Positions 5,891 through 14,604 are shown, counted from the stretch's first letter. The stretch is 14,743 nt of DNA from UBA5232 sp964557565 (GCA_964557565.1 CAZLAH010000014.1:1-14743), one strand, 5' to 3'. Numbers and translations are program-made. Notes: a model not told the origin generated them from the sequence alone.

Positions 5891-6742
5891 ATGGAATTTA
5901 AATCAGGAGAGAAATATCTTTGTCTTGTAGCACCATCTTTTGTGTCAGAGTTCGAGTATCCTGATTTTGTGTATAGGTTGAGGATGTTGGGTTTTGAGAA
6001 AGTAATGGAAGTTACATTTGGAGCGAAGATGACTAATCTAACCTATTACTCAGTTATTAAGGATAGTATAGATAAAGGTGAGAAGAAAACATGGATTGCT
6101 TCTCCATGCCCTACTTTGGTTAACTATGTGAAGGTGAAGTATCCTGAGTTGATTCCAAATTTAGTACCTGTACATTCCCCTATGGGTTGTATGGGTCTGA
6201 TTTGCAGAAAGTTGTATCCAAAGTACAAGGTTGTTTTTGTAGGGCCTTGTGTCACCAAGAAGCTTGAAGCTAAAGAGTTGGGAACAATTGATGAGGTTTT
6301 AACATTTAAGGAGGTAAGTGAATTGTTTGAGAAAAAGAATATTCCAGAGAAGGTTGAAGAGTCTAAATATTGTGTTTCTTTTGACAAATTTTACAATGAC
6401 TATACAAAGATATATCCAATTTCAGGTGGTCTTTCTGCAACTTTGAATTATTCAAATCTTTTTAAAAAGAAGGAGATCTTAGTTATGGAAGGTCTTAATG
6501 ATCTAATGAAGGTATTTGAAGGTTTTAAGAATGGTGTATACAAGAATTACAAATTTCTTGATGTTTTAAATTGTAAGGGTGGATGTATTAATGGTCCTGG
6601 TATGATTGCAAATCGTTCTGTCTCTGAAAGACGAAAGAGAGTTTTAGATTACAGGGATTTTGCACAGAGGTATGAGAAGGATTTGGGGAAAAGTGGTAAG
6701 AAGGTTGATGCTGAAGGTATAAATTTTGAAAGGAAATTCTAA
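5891..6742 (+). CDS. Stand-alone [FeFe]-hydrogenase large-subunit (H-cluster) domain protein, 283 aa
   Basis: The three H-cluster motifs are visible in order: L1 as ASPCPTLVNY (Cys73), L2 as VGPCVTKKLEA (Cys120) and L3 as NCKGGCINGPG (Cys228, Cys232). The four cysteines that hold the [4Fe-4S] part of the H-cluster are therefore kept. The adjacent proton-relay cysteine of active enzymes (TSCCP) is proline here (SPCP), so hydrogen turnover is doubtful. This variant is typical of sensory or regulatory H-cluster proteins, which usually carry N-terminal ferredoxin and often PAS domains. This one begins directly with the catalytic-fold strand (YLCLVAPSFVSEF) and has neither. The stop overlaps the ATG of the deaminase gene. 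No maturases (HydE, F, G) are in the window. Confidence 0.88.
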   Translation: MEFKSGEKYLCLVAPSFVSEFEYPDFVYRLRMLGFEKVMEVTFGAKMTNLTYYSVIKDSIDKGEKKTWIASPCPTLVNYVKVKYPELIPNLVPVHSPMGCMGLICRKLYPKYKVVFVGPCVTKKLEAKELGTIDEVLTFKEVSELFEKKNIPEKVEESKYCVSFDKFYNDYTKIYPISGGLSATLNYSNLFKKKEILVMEGLNDLMKVFEGFKNGVYKNYKFLDVLNCKGGCINGPGMIANRSVSERRKRVLDYRDFAQRYEKDLGKSGKKVDAEGINFERKF

Positions 6743-7179
6743 TGAATGAATTTATGAATATTGCGATTAAGGAAGCTAAGTTGGGAATTAGATCTAAGCA
6801 TGGTGGCCCTTTTGGTGCAGTTATTGTTAAAAATGGTAAGGTAATTAGTAAGGCACATAATGTGGTTCTAAAGAAGAAGGATAGTACATGTCATGCTGAG
6901 ATGGAAGCAATTAGGAAGGCGTGCAAGGTTTTAAATACGTATGACTTGTCTAAATGTGAGATATATACAACAGGTAAGCCCTGTCCTATGTGTAAGAGTG
7001 CGATTCAGTGGGCAAAGATATCCAAAGTGTATTATGGTTGTACATATGCTGATGCCAGAGAAATTGGTTTTAACGAGAGGAATGGAAATAGTAGTAGTTA
7101 CAAGGAAATACAGACTGAAAAATTACTGTGCAAAGAATTATACTTAGAATTCGTTTCTAGAAAAGGAAAAAAATATTAA
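6742..7179 (+). CDS. guaD: Nucleobase deaminase of the cytidine deaminase superfamily, guanine deaminase (GuaD)-like
   Basis: The zinc motif is complete: His51 and the proton-shuttling Glu53 in CHAEMEAIRKA, and Cys81 and Cys84 in KPCPMC. GGPFGAVIVKNGKVI near the start and HAEMEAIRKACKVL closely follow Bacillus guanine deaminase, which turns guanine into xanthine. The TadA (tRNA adenosine deaminase) alternative is less likely, because the C-terminal half (YADAREIGFNER) follows the GuaD pattern. The 145 aa compare with about 156 for GuaD. The start overlaps the previous stop (TAATG), and AAGGA lies eight bases upstream. Coupling to an H-cluster-type gene is odd and unexplained. Substrate is inferred from family only. 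Confidence 0.82.
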   Translation: MNEFMNIAIKEAKLGIRSKHGGPFGAVIVKNGKVISKAHNVVLKKKDSTCHAEMEAIRKACKVLNTYDLSKCEIYTTGKPCPMCKSAIQWAKISKVYYGCTYADAREIGFNERNGNSSSYKEIQTEKLLCKELYLEFVSRKGKKY

Positions 7180-7181
7180 GG

Positions 7182-7211
7182 TTGACAGTTTTGCTGTTTT
7201 TCAAGTAGAGT
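7182..7211 (+). promoter_or_regulatory. Candidate pyrG promoter overlapping a weak hairpin
   Basis: A perfect TTGACA (7182-7187) is followed after 18 bases by TAGAGT (7206-7211), giving a start near 7218 and a leader of about 20 bases. The -35 overlaps a small hairpin, ACAG/CTGT (7185-7188 with 7194-7197), followed by TTTT. That could act as a weak terminator for the deaminase gene. Confidence 0.55.
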
Positions 7212-7238
7212 ATCCAATAACCTCTAAATAATTATTAC

Positions 7239-8897
7239 ATGTCTAAATATATTTTTGTCTCGGGAGGAGTGATTTCTGGAATAGGAAAAGGTGTTAGTGC
7301 TGCCTCCATAGGTTTCATTTTAAAGTCATATGGTAAGAAGATTACCATGATTAAGGCTGATCCATATATAAATGTGGATGCTGGTACTATGAATCCCCTT
7401 GAACATGGGGAAACATTTGTACTAGATGATGGTTTTGAAACAGATATGGATATTGGTACATACGAAAGATTTACAAATCAATCTTTTAATAGGCCAAATT
7501 CAATGACCTGTGGTGCAATATTTGAAAAAGTTATTAACAAGGAAAGAGCTTTAGGTTATGAAGGAAAATGGGTAAGTATAGATCATCATATCCCTAGTGA
7601 AATTGTTAACTGGTTTGAAGAGGTAAGTAAGAAAGAGGATTCAGATATAACGATAATTGAAATTGGTGGTACTGTTGGAGAGATAGGTAATGGCTTGATA
7701 TTGGAGGCAAATAAAATGATGAAATTAGCTAATCCAAATGATGTTATACATGTACACGTAGCATATTTACCTGTTCCTCCTATGTTGGGTGAGATGAAAA
7801 CTAAGCCTGCTCAAATGTCTGTTGAGGAGCTGAATAAACATGCTTTACATCCTGATTTTATTATTGCTAGGTCTGAAGTGTCTTTGGATGATGTTCGAAT
7901 AGAGAAATTAAGTAAGTATTGTTTCATTAATTCAGGTCATGTGATTCCTGCTCCAGATGTAAATTGTATATATGATATTCCTATAAATTTTGAGAAGTTT
8001 GGTTTGGGGAAAAAGATTCTTAAATCTTTAAATTTAAAATCGAAAGAAAACCCTTTGTATTCTAAATGGGAAAAGAAGGTAAATAGAATAAAGAAATTAA
8101 AGAAGGAAGTAAATATAGGTGTTGTAGGTAAATATTATAAAAGTGGTAAATTTGATTTGAAGGATTCGTATGTTTCTGTGTTAGAAGCTATTAATCATGC
8201 TTGTTGGGAATTTGGAATAAGTCCAAATATTCATTGGATTGTAGCTGAGGATTTAGAAAAAGATCCGAAGAAGGTTAAGGAGTTAAGCAGGCTTGATGGA
8301 GTTATTGTTCCTCAGGGATGGGGAAGCAGAGGGAGTGAAGGTAAGATAAAAGCTATTCAGTATGTAAGAGAAAACAATATTCCGTACTTAGGTTTATGTT
8401 ATGGTATGCAAATGGCAGTTATAGAATTTGCACGCAATGTGTTAGGTCTAGTTGACGCTACTTCTGAAGAGATTAATACTAAATCTAAGAATAAGGTAAT
8501 TCATTTGATGGATTCTCAAAAGACTAATTTAGAAAATAAGCATTATGGAGGTACTATTCGATTAGGTGCCTATCCTTGTAAAGTAGAGAAATCATCTTTT
8601 TTACATAGTGTATACAAGAGATATGGTAATGGGTTGTATCATACTTTACCTTTGATTGATGAAAGACATAGGCATAGGTATGAGTTTAATAATGAGTATA
8701 GGGAATTGTTTGAGAAATCTGATATGAAGATAGTTGGTAAGAGTCCAGATGATTTGCTTGTAGAAGCTGTTGAGATATCAAAAGAAAAGCATCCTTTCTT
8801 TTTAGCAACACAGTATCATCCTGAGTTGAAGAGTAGATTCCTAGAACCTCATCCTTTATTCTTGGGATTTGTTAAAGCTTGTATGCAGAAGGATTAA
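7239..8897 (+). CDS. pyrG: CTP synthase (glutamine-hydrolysing)
   Basis: PyrG makes CTP from UTP, ATP and glutamine in the cytosol. The 552 aa are near the usual length of about 545. The synthetase half starts YIFVSGGVISGIGKG (ATP loop, residues 4-18), with DPYINVDAGTM and HGETFVLDDG. The UTP-site segment is GEMKTKPAQMS (184-194), where GELKTKPTQHS is usual. The C-terminal class I glutaminase has Cys387 in LGLCYGMQ, and His527 and Glu529 in QYHPE. Two conserved spots differ: GGTVGEIGN replaces GGTVGDIES, and PQGWGSRGSEGK replaces PGGFGxRGxEGK by the oxyanion site. The protein is thus a divergent but probably working member. No Shine-Dalgarno is seen. The stop overlaps that of the convergent acyl-CoA synthetase gene. 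Confidence 0.96.
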   Translation: MSKYIFVSGGVISGIGKGVSAASIGFILKSYGKKITMIKADPYINVDAGTMNPLEHGETFVLDDGFETDMDIGTYERFTNQSFNRPNSMTCGAIFEKVINKERALGYEGKWVSIDHHIPSEIVNWFEEVSKKEDSDITIIEIGGTVGEIGNGLILEANKMMKLANPNDVIHVHVAYLPVPPMLGEMKTKPAQMSVEELNKHALHPDFIIARSEVSLDDVRIEKLSKYCFINSGHVIPAPDVNCIYDIPINFEKFGLGKKILKSLNLKSKENPLYSKWEKKVNRIKKLKKEVNIGVVGKYYKSGKFDLKDSYVSVLEAINHACWEFGISPNIHWIVAEDLEKDPKKVKELSRLDGVIVPQGWGSRGSEGKIKAIQYVRENNIPYLGLCYGMQMAVIEFARNVLGLVDATSEEINTKSKNKVIHLMDSQKTNLENKHYGGTIRLGAYPCKVEKSSFLHSVYKRYGNGLYHTLPLIDERHRHRYEFNNEYRELFEKSDMKIVGKSPDDLLVEAVEISKEKHPFFLATQYHPELKSRFLEPHPLFLGFVKACMQKD

Positions 8898-11002
8898 CTC
8901 TTAAGATACAATTTAATATCTACTACAACAGCTTTTTCTTCTGTTAACATAACTGGATTTATATCCATTGAAACTATTTCAGGATATGAAATTAGCATAC
9001 TTTGTATTTTCATTATTAATTCAATCAGTTTTTCTCTCGCTAACTTTGGTTTCCCTCTATAGCCATTAATAATTCTTGAGACTTTAGTTTTTGAAAGAAT
9101 CATTTCAATATCTTCCTGTTTTTCAGGAACTAGAGCATGAGTAATATCTCTATATACTTCCGTAAATGTACCGCCTTTGCCCATTGCTATTAAATGGCCG
9201 AAACCTAAGCCCTCTTTCTCATAGATATCACTATCACCTTCTCTATTTGCACCTATGAAGAATTCTAAATTTCCTTCTATCATTTCTTGTACTAATATAT
9301 TTGGAGCTGGATTTCCTGTTGTCTTTGTTATTGTTTGTTTAAGTATTTCAAATCTCTCTTCAAATTCGCTTATTGTTCTAATATCTAGAAACAAAGCTTT
9401 GAAATCTGTCTTATGTGCTAAGTCCTCTGCTGTAGCTTTTATAGCGACAGGGAATATGAGTGAAGCAAAATCTCTACCCTCCTCTAGACTTGTTGTAACT
9501 AGCTGTTTAGGTGTCTCTATTTCAAATTCTTCAAGAATTGATATAGCTAATGAATCTGGTAATACAATGGAAGAGTTCCCATCTAATATATTCTGAATTT
9601 CTTTTTGGTATTTAGGTTTCTTATACAAAGTGTCAGTATTTAAAGGTCTTGTTACTTCTCTGTTTATTTCATATTCTGCTAGTTTTGATGTTATATGTAT
9701 AGCTTCTTGAAGGTCATTAAACCAAGGACATTTATTTTGTTCTAGAATTTTTTGTCCCTCTCTAACATATTTACCACCTAGAAAACAACTATATATTGGT
9801 TTTGGTGATGTAAGAGATAGTTTAGCAATTGCTTTTGCTGTTCCTTCGATATCTGTTATTAGTTGAGGAGTAAGTATTACTAAGAGACAGTCAACATTAA
9901 TGTCATCCAATACTGTTTCTATTGCAAATTCGTACCTATCCTTTTTTGCATCTCCAAGTATATCTACAGGATTGGTAATGTTTGATTCTTCTGGTAATAT
10001 CTTAAGTAGTTTCTCTTTGGTTTTTTCTCCAAACTCTACTACTTCCAGACCTTCTTTCTCTGTTCTGTCTACTGCTATGATTCCAGGACCTCCAGCATTT
10101 GTAATTATTGCAACCCTTTTACCTTTTGGAATCGATTTTAAATTCATCATTTCAATTAATTTGAATAATTCTTCAGAGTTCTCAGCTAAGATCATATTTC
10201 CTTTCTTAATAGCTGCAAGTGTTGTGTCATATGATGAAGCTAGTGATCCTGTGTGTGAGGAAATTGCTAATTGAGATTTTTCTGAACTGCCGGGTGCAAT
10301 AATGAGTATTGGCTTCTTAGACTTTTGGCATATTGAGACTAACTCTTTGCCATCTGCAAATTCTTCTAAATATATTGCTATTGCAGCTACATCGGAATCA
10401 TTTAAAAACATTGTAAGAAGCTCATTCTCATGGATATCAGCTTTATTGCCCAAAGATATTACATGGGAGAATCCTAGTTTCTTTTCTGAAGCCATATCTA
10501 AGATAGTTGTACAGAAAGCTCCAGATTGAGATATAAAAGCAATGTTTCCATTACCAGGATTTTCTCTTGCGAATGTAAGATTTATCTTTGCTTTGTTATT
10601 TATATATCCTAAACAGTTTGGACCTAGTACTCTAATCTTTGCATTCTTTAATTTCTCAGTTATTCTCTCTTCCAGTTCTTTCCCCTGTTTTCCTGTCTCC
10701 TTAAATCCTGCAGATATTATTACTACGGATTTTACTTTCTTCTCAACGCATTGGTCTACCACACTTTCTACAAATTGATGAGGAATGGCTATACATACCA
10801 TTTCTACATTATCCTCTATGGAAAGTATGTCCGGGTATGTTTTTCTTTTTTGTAACTCTTTATGTTTTGGGTTGACAGGATATATTTTACCATTGTAACC
10901 ACCATCTATGAGATTTCGTAGAAGTGCCGATCCTATTTTATCTGGTTGATCTGAGACACCTACAATTGCTATTGATCTAGGAGAAAGTATTTGTGATTCC
11001 AT
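8894..11002 (-). CDS. ADP-forming acyl-CoA (acetyl-CoA) synthetase, alpha-beta fusion
   Basis: The enzyme converts acyl-CoA, ADP and phosphate to the free acid, CoA and ATP, a substrate-level phosphorylation step. The 702 aa hold the alpha part (CoA-binding Rossmann domain, about 1-130, with AIVGVSDQPDKIGS and LGPNCLGY; ligase domains to about 450). The phosphorylated His250 lies in SSHTGSLASS. The beta part is an ATP-grasp domain (about 465-700) with the second phosphotransfer His530 in EDLAHKTDF and SMDINPVM near the end. This single-chain order is the common bacterial form. The ATG overlaps the stop of the oxidoreductase beta gene by one base, so the acyl-CoA made upstream is the likely substrate. 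Acetyl-CoA is the usual one, but branched or aryl acyl-CoA cannot be excluded. Confidence 0.95.
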   Translation of the reverse strand: MESQILSPRSIAIVGVSDQPDKIGSALLRNLIDGGYNGKIYPVNPKHKELQKRKTYPDILSIEDNVEMVCIAIPHQFVESVVDQCVEKKVKSVVIISAGFKETGKQGKELEERITEKLKNAKIRVLGPNCLGYINNKAKINLTFARENPGNGNIAFISQSGAFCTTILDMASEKKLGFSHVISLGNKADIHENELLTMFLNDSDVAAIAIYLEEFADGKELVSICQKSKKPILIIAPGSSEKSQLAISSHTGSLASSYDTTLAAIKKGNMILAENSEELFKLIEMMNLKSIPKGKRVAIITNAGGPGIIAVDRTEKEGLEVVEFGEKTKEKLLKILPEESNITNPVDILGDAKKDRYEFAIETVLDDINVDCLLVILTPQLITDIEGTAKAIAKLSLTSPKPIYSCFLGGKYVREGQKILEQNKCPWFNDLQEAIHITSKLAEYEINREVTRPLNTDTLYKKPKYQKEIQNILDGNSSIVLPDSLAISILEEFEIETPKQLVTTSLEEGRDFASLIFPVAIKATAEDLAHKTDFKALFLDIRTISEFEERFEILKQTITKTTGNPAPNILVQEMIEGNLEFFIGANREGDSDIYEKEGLGFGHLIAMGKGGTFTEVYRDITHALVPEKQEDIEMILSKTKVSRIINGYRGKPKLAREKLIELIMKIQSMLISYPEIVSMDINPVMLTEEKAVVVDIKLYLKS

Positions 11003-11874
11003 TATTCAAAATTTTTAAGTAATGTTTTTATACTATATGGTTTAACTTCTTCTACTAGATTGGTTTTGTAACTATTTCTATACTCCAAATTGTCGTAGAA
11101 TGTTTTTATACCTTTAGTTTTACATAGTATACCAGTGTATATTCTATCATTTTTTTGATTATTAAAGAATTCTTGTACTTTTGGTATTGATTCTCTGTTG
11201 TAATCTTTTACTGTTGAAATGTCTTCGGAATGATTTTTAAACCATGTTGGTGTTAATTCTTTACTGTATGTTGGACAGAGTTGTATTACTTCTATGATGC
11301 TGCATCCTTTATGTTCTATTCCAGTTTTAATGATATTTTTTAGATCTTTAGTATTTGCAGAGAAGGTTTTTGCGTAAAATGTAGGAGAAAGAGAGAGTAT
11401 AAATTTGGTTATATCCAAATCTCTTTCCGGTTTTCCATATGGTTGACCATACATTGGTTTGTTTTTATCTGTTGTAACAGTTGCTTGTCCAGTTGTTAGA
11501 GCAAAGTTTCTATTGTTATGTATCAATATGGTTATGTCGTAATTAGAACGTATGGCATGTACCAGGTGGTCCAATCCTTCATGAAAGCATCCTCCATCTC
11601 CAATATCTGCTATGACAGTGAAGTTTTGGTTCGCTAAATGTGCACCTACTGCAAGAGGAATAGATCTACCATGTAATCCTTTAAAAGCATATGTATTTAT
11701 CATATCTGCACCATTGCCATTACATCCGATGTCAAAAGATATGAATGTTTCAGAGGGTGATATATCTAATTCTGAAAGAGCTTGTTTGAGGCAAAGGTGG
11801 ATCATGAAGTTTCCACAACCAGGACACCATGTCGGAGTATATTTTGTATTATATTTTTCTACTGGTATGGCCAT
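11002..11874 (-). CDS. 2-oxoacid:ferredoxin oxidoreductase, beta subunit
   Basis: This is the thiamine-diphosphate subunit of the complex that oxidatively decarboxylates a 2-oxoacid to acyl-CoA, CO2 and reduced ferredoxin. The TPP motif runs from GDGG (92-95) to NN (120-121). Four cysteines match the ligands of the single [4Fe-4S] cluster in this subunit: Cys17 and Cys20 in WCPGCG, Cys51 in DIGCNGNG, and Cys200 in QLCPTY. The 290 aa are a normal length. It starts five bases after the alpha-subunit stop and overlaps the acyl-CoA synthetase start. Whether the substrate is pyruvate, 2-oxoglutarate or a branched-chain 2-oxoacid is not readable from the sequence. Confidence 0.95.
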   Translation of the reverse strand: MAIPVEKYNTKYTPTWCPGCGNFMIHLCLKQALSELDISPSETFISFDIGCNGNGADMINTYAFKGLHGRSIPLAVGAHLANQNFTVIADIGDGGCFHEGLDHLVHAIRSNYDITILIHNNRNFALTTGQATVTTDKNKPMYGQPYGKPERDLDITKFILSLSPTFYAKTFSANTKDLKNIIKTGIEHKGCSIIEVIQLCPTYSKELTPTWFKNHSEDISTVKDYNRESIPKVQEFFNNQKNDRIYTGILCKTKGIKTFYDNLEYRNSYKTNLVEEVKPYSIKTLLKNFE

Positions 11875-11879
11875 ATGTA

Positions 11880-13580
11880 TTAAAGGTAATCTAAAATATC
11901 CTCTACAGTTAATGCTCTTCCATCGTATTTTAGGATTTTGTTTTTAAATTCGTATCCTGTTTTTTGCCTAATCAATTCTCCTAGTTGACCTTGTTTGTTG
12001 TTTTCTACAAGGGTAATATTTCTATCTCCCTTTTCAATTAATTGCTCAAAGGTTTTTGTTTTCAGTGGATATATGTATTCATAATGAAGATATCCGATAT
12101 CTTTATTTTGTTGAATCAAATCGAGTATGCAGTTTTTCACACTTCCCCACCCTATGAATATATCTTTAGCTTTTGTATTTCCGTAGTACCTAGGTTCCGG
12201 AAGATCTCTTTCTAAAGTTCTAAGCTTTTTCATCCTTTTGGTTACCATTTGTACAGAGTTCTCAGCTTCATCAGAACTACTTCCATCCTCTCTGTGTTCG
12301 TCACTGCTAGAAAGGTAAGGAGGTTTAGATTTTGATGGTATCCACCTATTAGATATTCCATCCTCAGTTATATTGTATCTTCGTTGTCCATCTGGGAGAT
12401 CTCTTACTATCGTTGGTGATGGTGGGAGAGAATCTGTGGTATACAAGGATTCAGAGATCTGTTTTTCGGTTAATACAATTACTGGTAGTTGATATTTCTC
12501 GGCGATATTCATTGCTTGTTGTATGAGTATAAAGGATGACTCGATATCGCTTACTGATATGACACATCTAGGGAATTCTCCATGACCACAATTTACTGCT
12601 GTTGTAAGGTCTCCTGCCCCACTCCATGTAGGAAGGCCAGTACCAGCTCCTGCTCTTTGAGAGAGGACTATAACTAAGGGTGTTTCTGATATCCCTGCAC
12701 AAGAGATTGTTTCTACCATTAGGTCAAATCCTCCTCCTGAAGTTGCAGTTAATGCTCTTGTACCCATATACATACTTCCTAATGTCATTTGTACAGCAGT
12801 TATTTCATTCTCTGCTTGTTTAATTAATATACCTGTTTCTCCTACTGTCTCTCCAATGTATTTGAATATGGAAGTAGCAGGTGTCATAGGATATGCGTAG
12901 TATGCTCGTACTCCACATGTTATTGCTCCAAGTGCGATGGCCTCATTCCCTGTCATTAATAGCTTTTTGTTTTTAACAAGTTTAAATCCTTTCTTTATTT
13001 CTAAATCTTTATTATATTCTGGTCTAAAAAGTGCAGAATTGTATCCTGCCTCTAGACATTTGTTAAGTGCTTCTAAATCAACATTCTTTGATTTGAAATT
13101 TATTTCTATCTCTTTTAACAAAATCTTCAAATCAAAGTTAAGCAATTTGCAAATTAATCCAAGTGGAACTGAATTCCTCATTATTTCTGTTCCTTTGTTT
13201 TCTTCTACAATCTTTTTACTATCTAAAAGTAATATCTTTAGATTCTTCTTTTTAATTTCTTTTTGTTCTTCTTCTCCTATCTCTATCTCAGGAGATTGTA
13301 TTAGGAATGCATTCTCTTTGGTGTTCTTAAGATGAAATTTGAAAGATTCTTTAGTAAAAGAACAAAGGATATCAATTTCTCTTGATGAAGAGTATATATT
13401 TCTGGAAGATATGTCTATTTGGTATGATGAAATACCACCTTTAATTAATGATGGATATTCTCTTGAAGAGAATATGTAGAGGTTATGTTCTGTAGCTACC
13501 CTACTTAGAATCTTACCTACGGTATCGATTCCTTGGCCAGATTTTCCAACAAATTGTATAGCGATTCTTTCTAAAGGCAT
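11880..13580 (-). CDS. 2-oxoacid:ferredoxin oxidoreductase, alpha subunit (gamma-alpha fusion)
   Basis: The 566 aa form a fusion. The N-terminal gamma domain (about 1-180) has VGKSGQGIDTVGKIL and PSLIKGGISSYQ. The pyrimidine-binding alpha domain begins near residue 210 with GNEAIALGAITCGVRAYYAYPMTP, and a transketolase C-like domain covers about 460-566. SSSDEHREDG before the C-terminal domain is the usual linker motif. With the beta subunit it forms the two-subunit type of enzyme, with no separate ferredoxin-like delta subunit here, so electrons leave through the cluster in beta to a soluble ferredoxin. It lies 26 bases after the pilin-like gene, has no Shine-Dalgarno and no clear promoter of its own, and probably shares that transcript. 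Confidence 0.95.
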   Translation of the reverse strand: MPLERIAIQFVGKSGQGIDTVGKILSRVATEHNLYIFSSREYPSLIKGGISSYQIDISSRNIYSSSREIDILCSFTKESFKFHLKNTKENAFLIQSPEIEIGEEEQKEIKKKNLKILLLDSKKIVEENKGTEIMRNSVPLGLICKLLNFDLKILLKEIEINFKSKNVDLEALNKCLEAGYNSALFRPEYNKDLEIKKGFKLVKNKKLLMTGNEAIALGAITCGVRAYYAYPMTPATSIFKYIGETVGETGILIKQAENEITAVQMTLGSMYMGTRALTATSGGGFDLMVETISCAGISETPLVIVLSQRAGAGTGLPTWSGAGDLTTAVNCGHGEFPRCVISVSDIESSFILIQQAMNIAEKYQLPVIVLTEKQISESLYTTDSLPPSPTIVRDLPDGQRRYNITEDGISNRWIPSKSKPPYLSSSDEHREDGSSSDEAENSVQMVTKRMKKLRTLERDLPEPRYYGNTKAKDIFIGWGSVKNCILDLIQQNKDIGYLHYEYIYPLKTKTFEQLIEKGDRNITLVENNKQGQLGELIRQKTGYEFKNKILKYDGRALTVEDILDYL

Positions 13581-13606
13581 ATATTTTCTAGTTGAGTTTT
13601 ACTTTT

Positions 13607-14560
13607 TTACATTGAACCCTCTCCATTGAAAAGTACATAGTCAAACAGGACATTTGACCATTTCTTTTCTGGGATTAGTACTTCTTTTCCTCTGTATACA
13701 CTATTGCAGTATGCAGCAGCTCTTACTTGTATCATTCTAAACCCATCGATACAGCTGTTATTTACACCCATTGTATATGCAATGCCAATATTTCCTCCAA
13801 TTGATCTTACTCTAATATCAGAAAGCTCGTATCCCTCTGGTGCTGCTTCTGCTATTAAAGGTATATTCATAGGGGTTCCTGGCACGTATACCTCCCAGTT
13901 ATCCGAATCTAAGAAATTTGTATTATTACAACCAGTTGCTTCTTCACCAAAGCAATAATTTGTCATATCATCATAGTCATATTCTTTGTACTCTGTTATA
14001 TCTCCACTTTCATTGTATTTTGCATATGTTTTAAATATTTGAAATCCTGCATTAGTATCTCCCTTGGTTATTTTCAAATTCAGAGAGCATTCCTCATCAA
14101 AATCTTTTCCGTCTGTTGGTAAGCTCCATACCTGTCCTCCTCTAATCTCGTATGGAGTATCTTCGTCGGCTTCTTTAACAGACACAACATATTGATTTCC
14201 ATCTGTTATTTTGCAAAATCCAATATCCTGGAGATTGTATGTTAATCCTAGTCCAGTTAACAGAGAAGATATATCTGCTTCTCCATTATTGTTCTCTTCC
14301 AAGGTTACCCCTGTAGAGAAATCAAAAGGCTGTTCCGTTATACTCTCTATTGTTGATATGATGTTGTTAATAGGAACGATGGTTAGTTTGTCTAAGAGTA
14401 AATCTGATACTTCCAGTGCTTCAGCTGAGGCTCTTTCTTCAACGGAGAGTCCTTTGTCTTTAAGTACTCTTGAATATACAGAGACAGCAATGATGGAAGC
14501 TACTACGAGTACGACCATTGATATTGCTAAGGCTTGTGTTTTGTATGTATTTCTCTCCAT
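13607..14560 (-). CDS. Pilin-like or secreted single-pass membrane protein of unknown function, 317 aa
   Basis: The N-terminus is short and basic (MERNTYK), followed by a hydrophobic helix, TQALAISMVVLVVASIIAVSVYSR (about 8-31), then a long polar region predicted to be outside the cytoplasm. This layout resembles type IV pilin or PilX-like minor pilins, with the helix near the very N-terminus, but there is no clear G-F/E prepilin cleavage site, so the assignment is loose. The outer region is acidic, Asn- and Thr-rich and has cysteine pairs (CFGEEATGC), which may form disulfides. It ends GEGSM. AGAG precedes the ATG weakly. It follows a partial gene whose end is 44 bases upstream and precedes the oxidoreductase genes by 26 bases. 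Confidence 0.7.
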   Translation of the reverse strand: MERNTYKTQALAISMVVLVVASIIAVSVYSRVLKDKGLSVEERASAEALEVSDLLLDKLTIVPINNIISTIESITEQPFDFSTGVTLEENNNGEADISSLLTGLGLTYNLQDIGFCKITDGNQYVVSVKEADEDTPYEIRGGQVWSLPTDGKDFDEECSLNLKITKGDTNAGFQIFKTYAKYNESGDITEYKEYDYDDMTNYCFGEEATGCNNTNFLDSDNWEVYVPGTPMNIPLIAEAAPEGYELSDIRVRSIGGNIGIAYTMGVNNSCIDGFRMIQVRAAAYCNSVYRGKEVLIPEKKWSNVLFDYVLFNGEGSM

Positions 14561-14604
14561 ATATTTCTCTATTTAAGTTATATCATTTCCTTAATGGTTG
14601 TGCA

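Noticed and set aside
5891..6742. Active hydrogen-producing hydrogenase
   Set aside because: The catalytic cysteine of TSCCP is proline, there is no ferredoxin domain, and no maturases are nearby.
6742..7179. TadA tRNA adenosine deaminase
   Set aside because: The zinc motif alone fits both, but GGPFGAVIVKNG and the C-terminal YADAREIGFNER follow the guanine deaminase pattern.
9900..10274. 124-aa plus-strand open frame inside the acyl-CoA synthetase gene, and similar frames opposite glmS, the oxidoreductase genes and the pilin-like gene
   Set aside because: They lie antisense to clearly recognised genes, are serine/phenylalanine-rich as expected of antisense frames, and lack ribosome sites.
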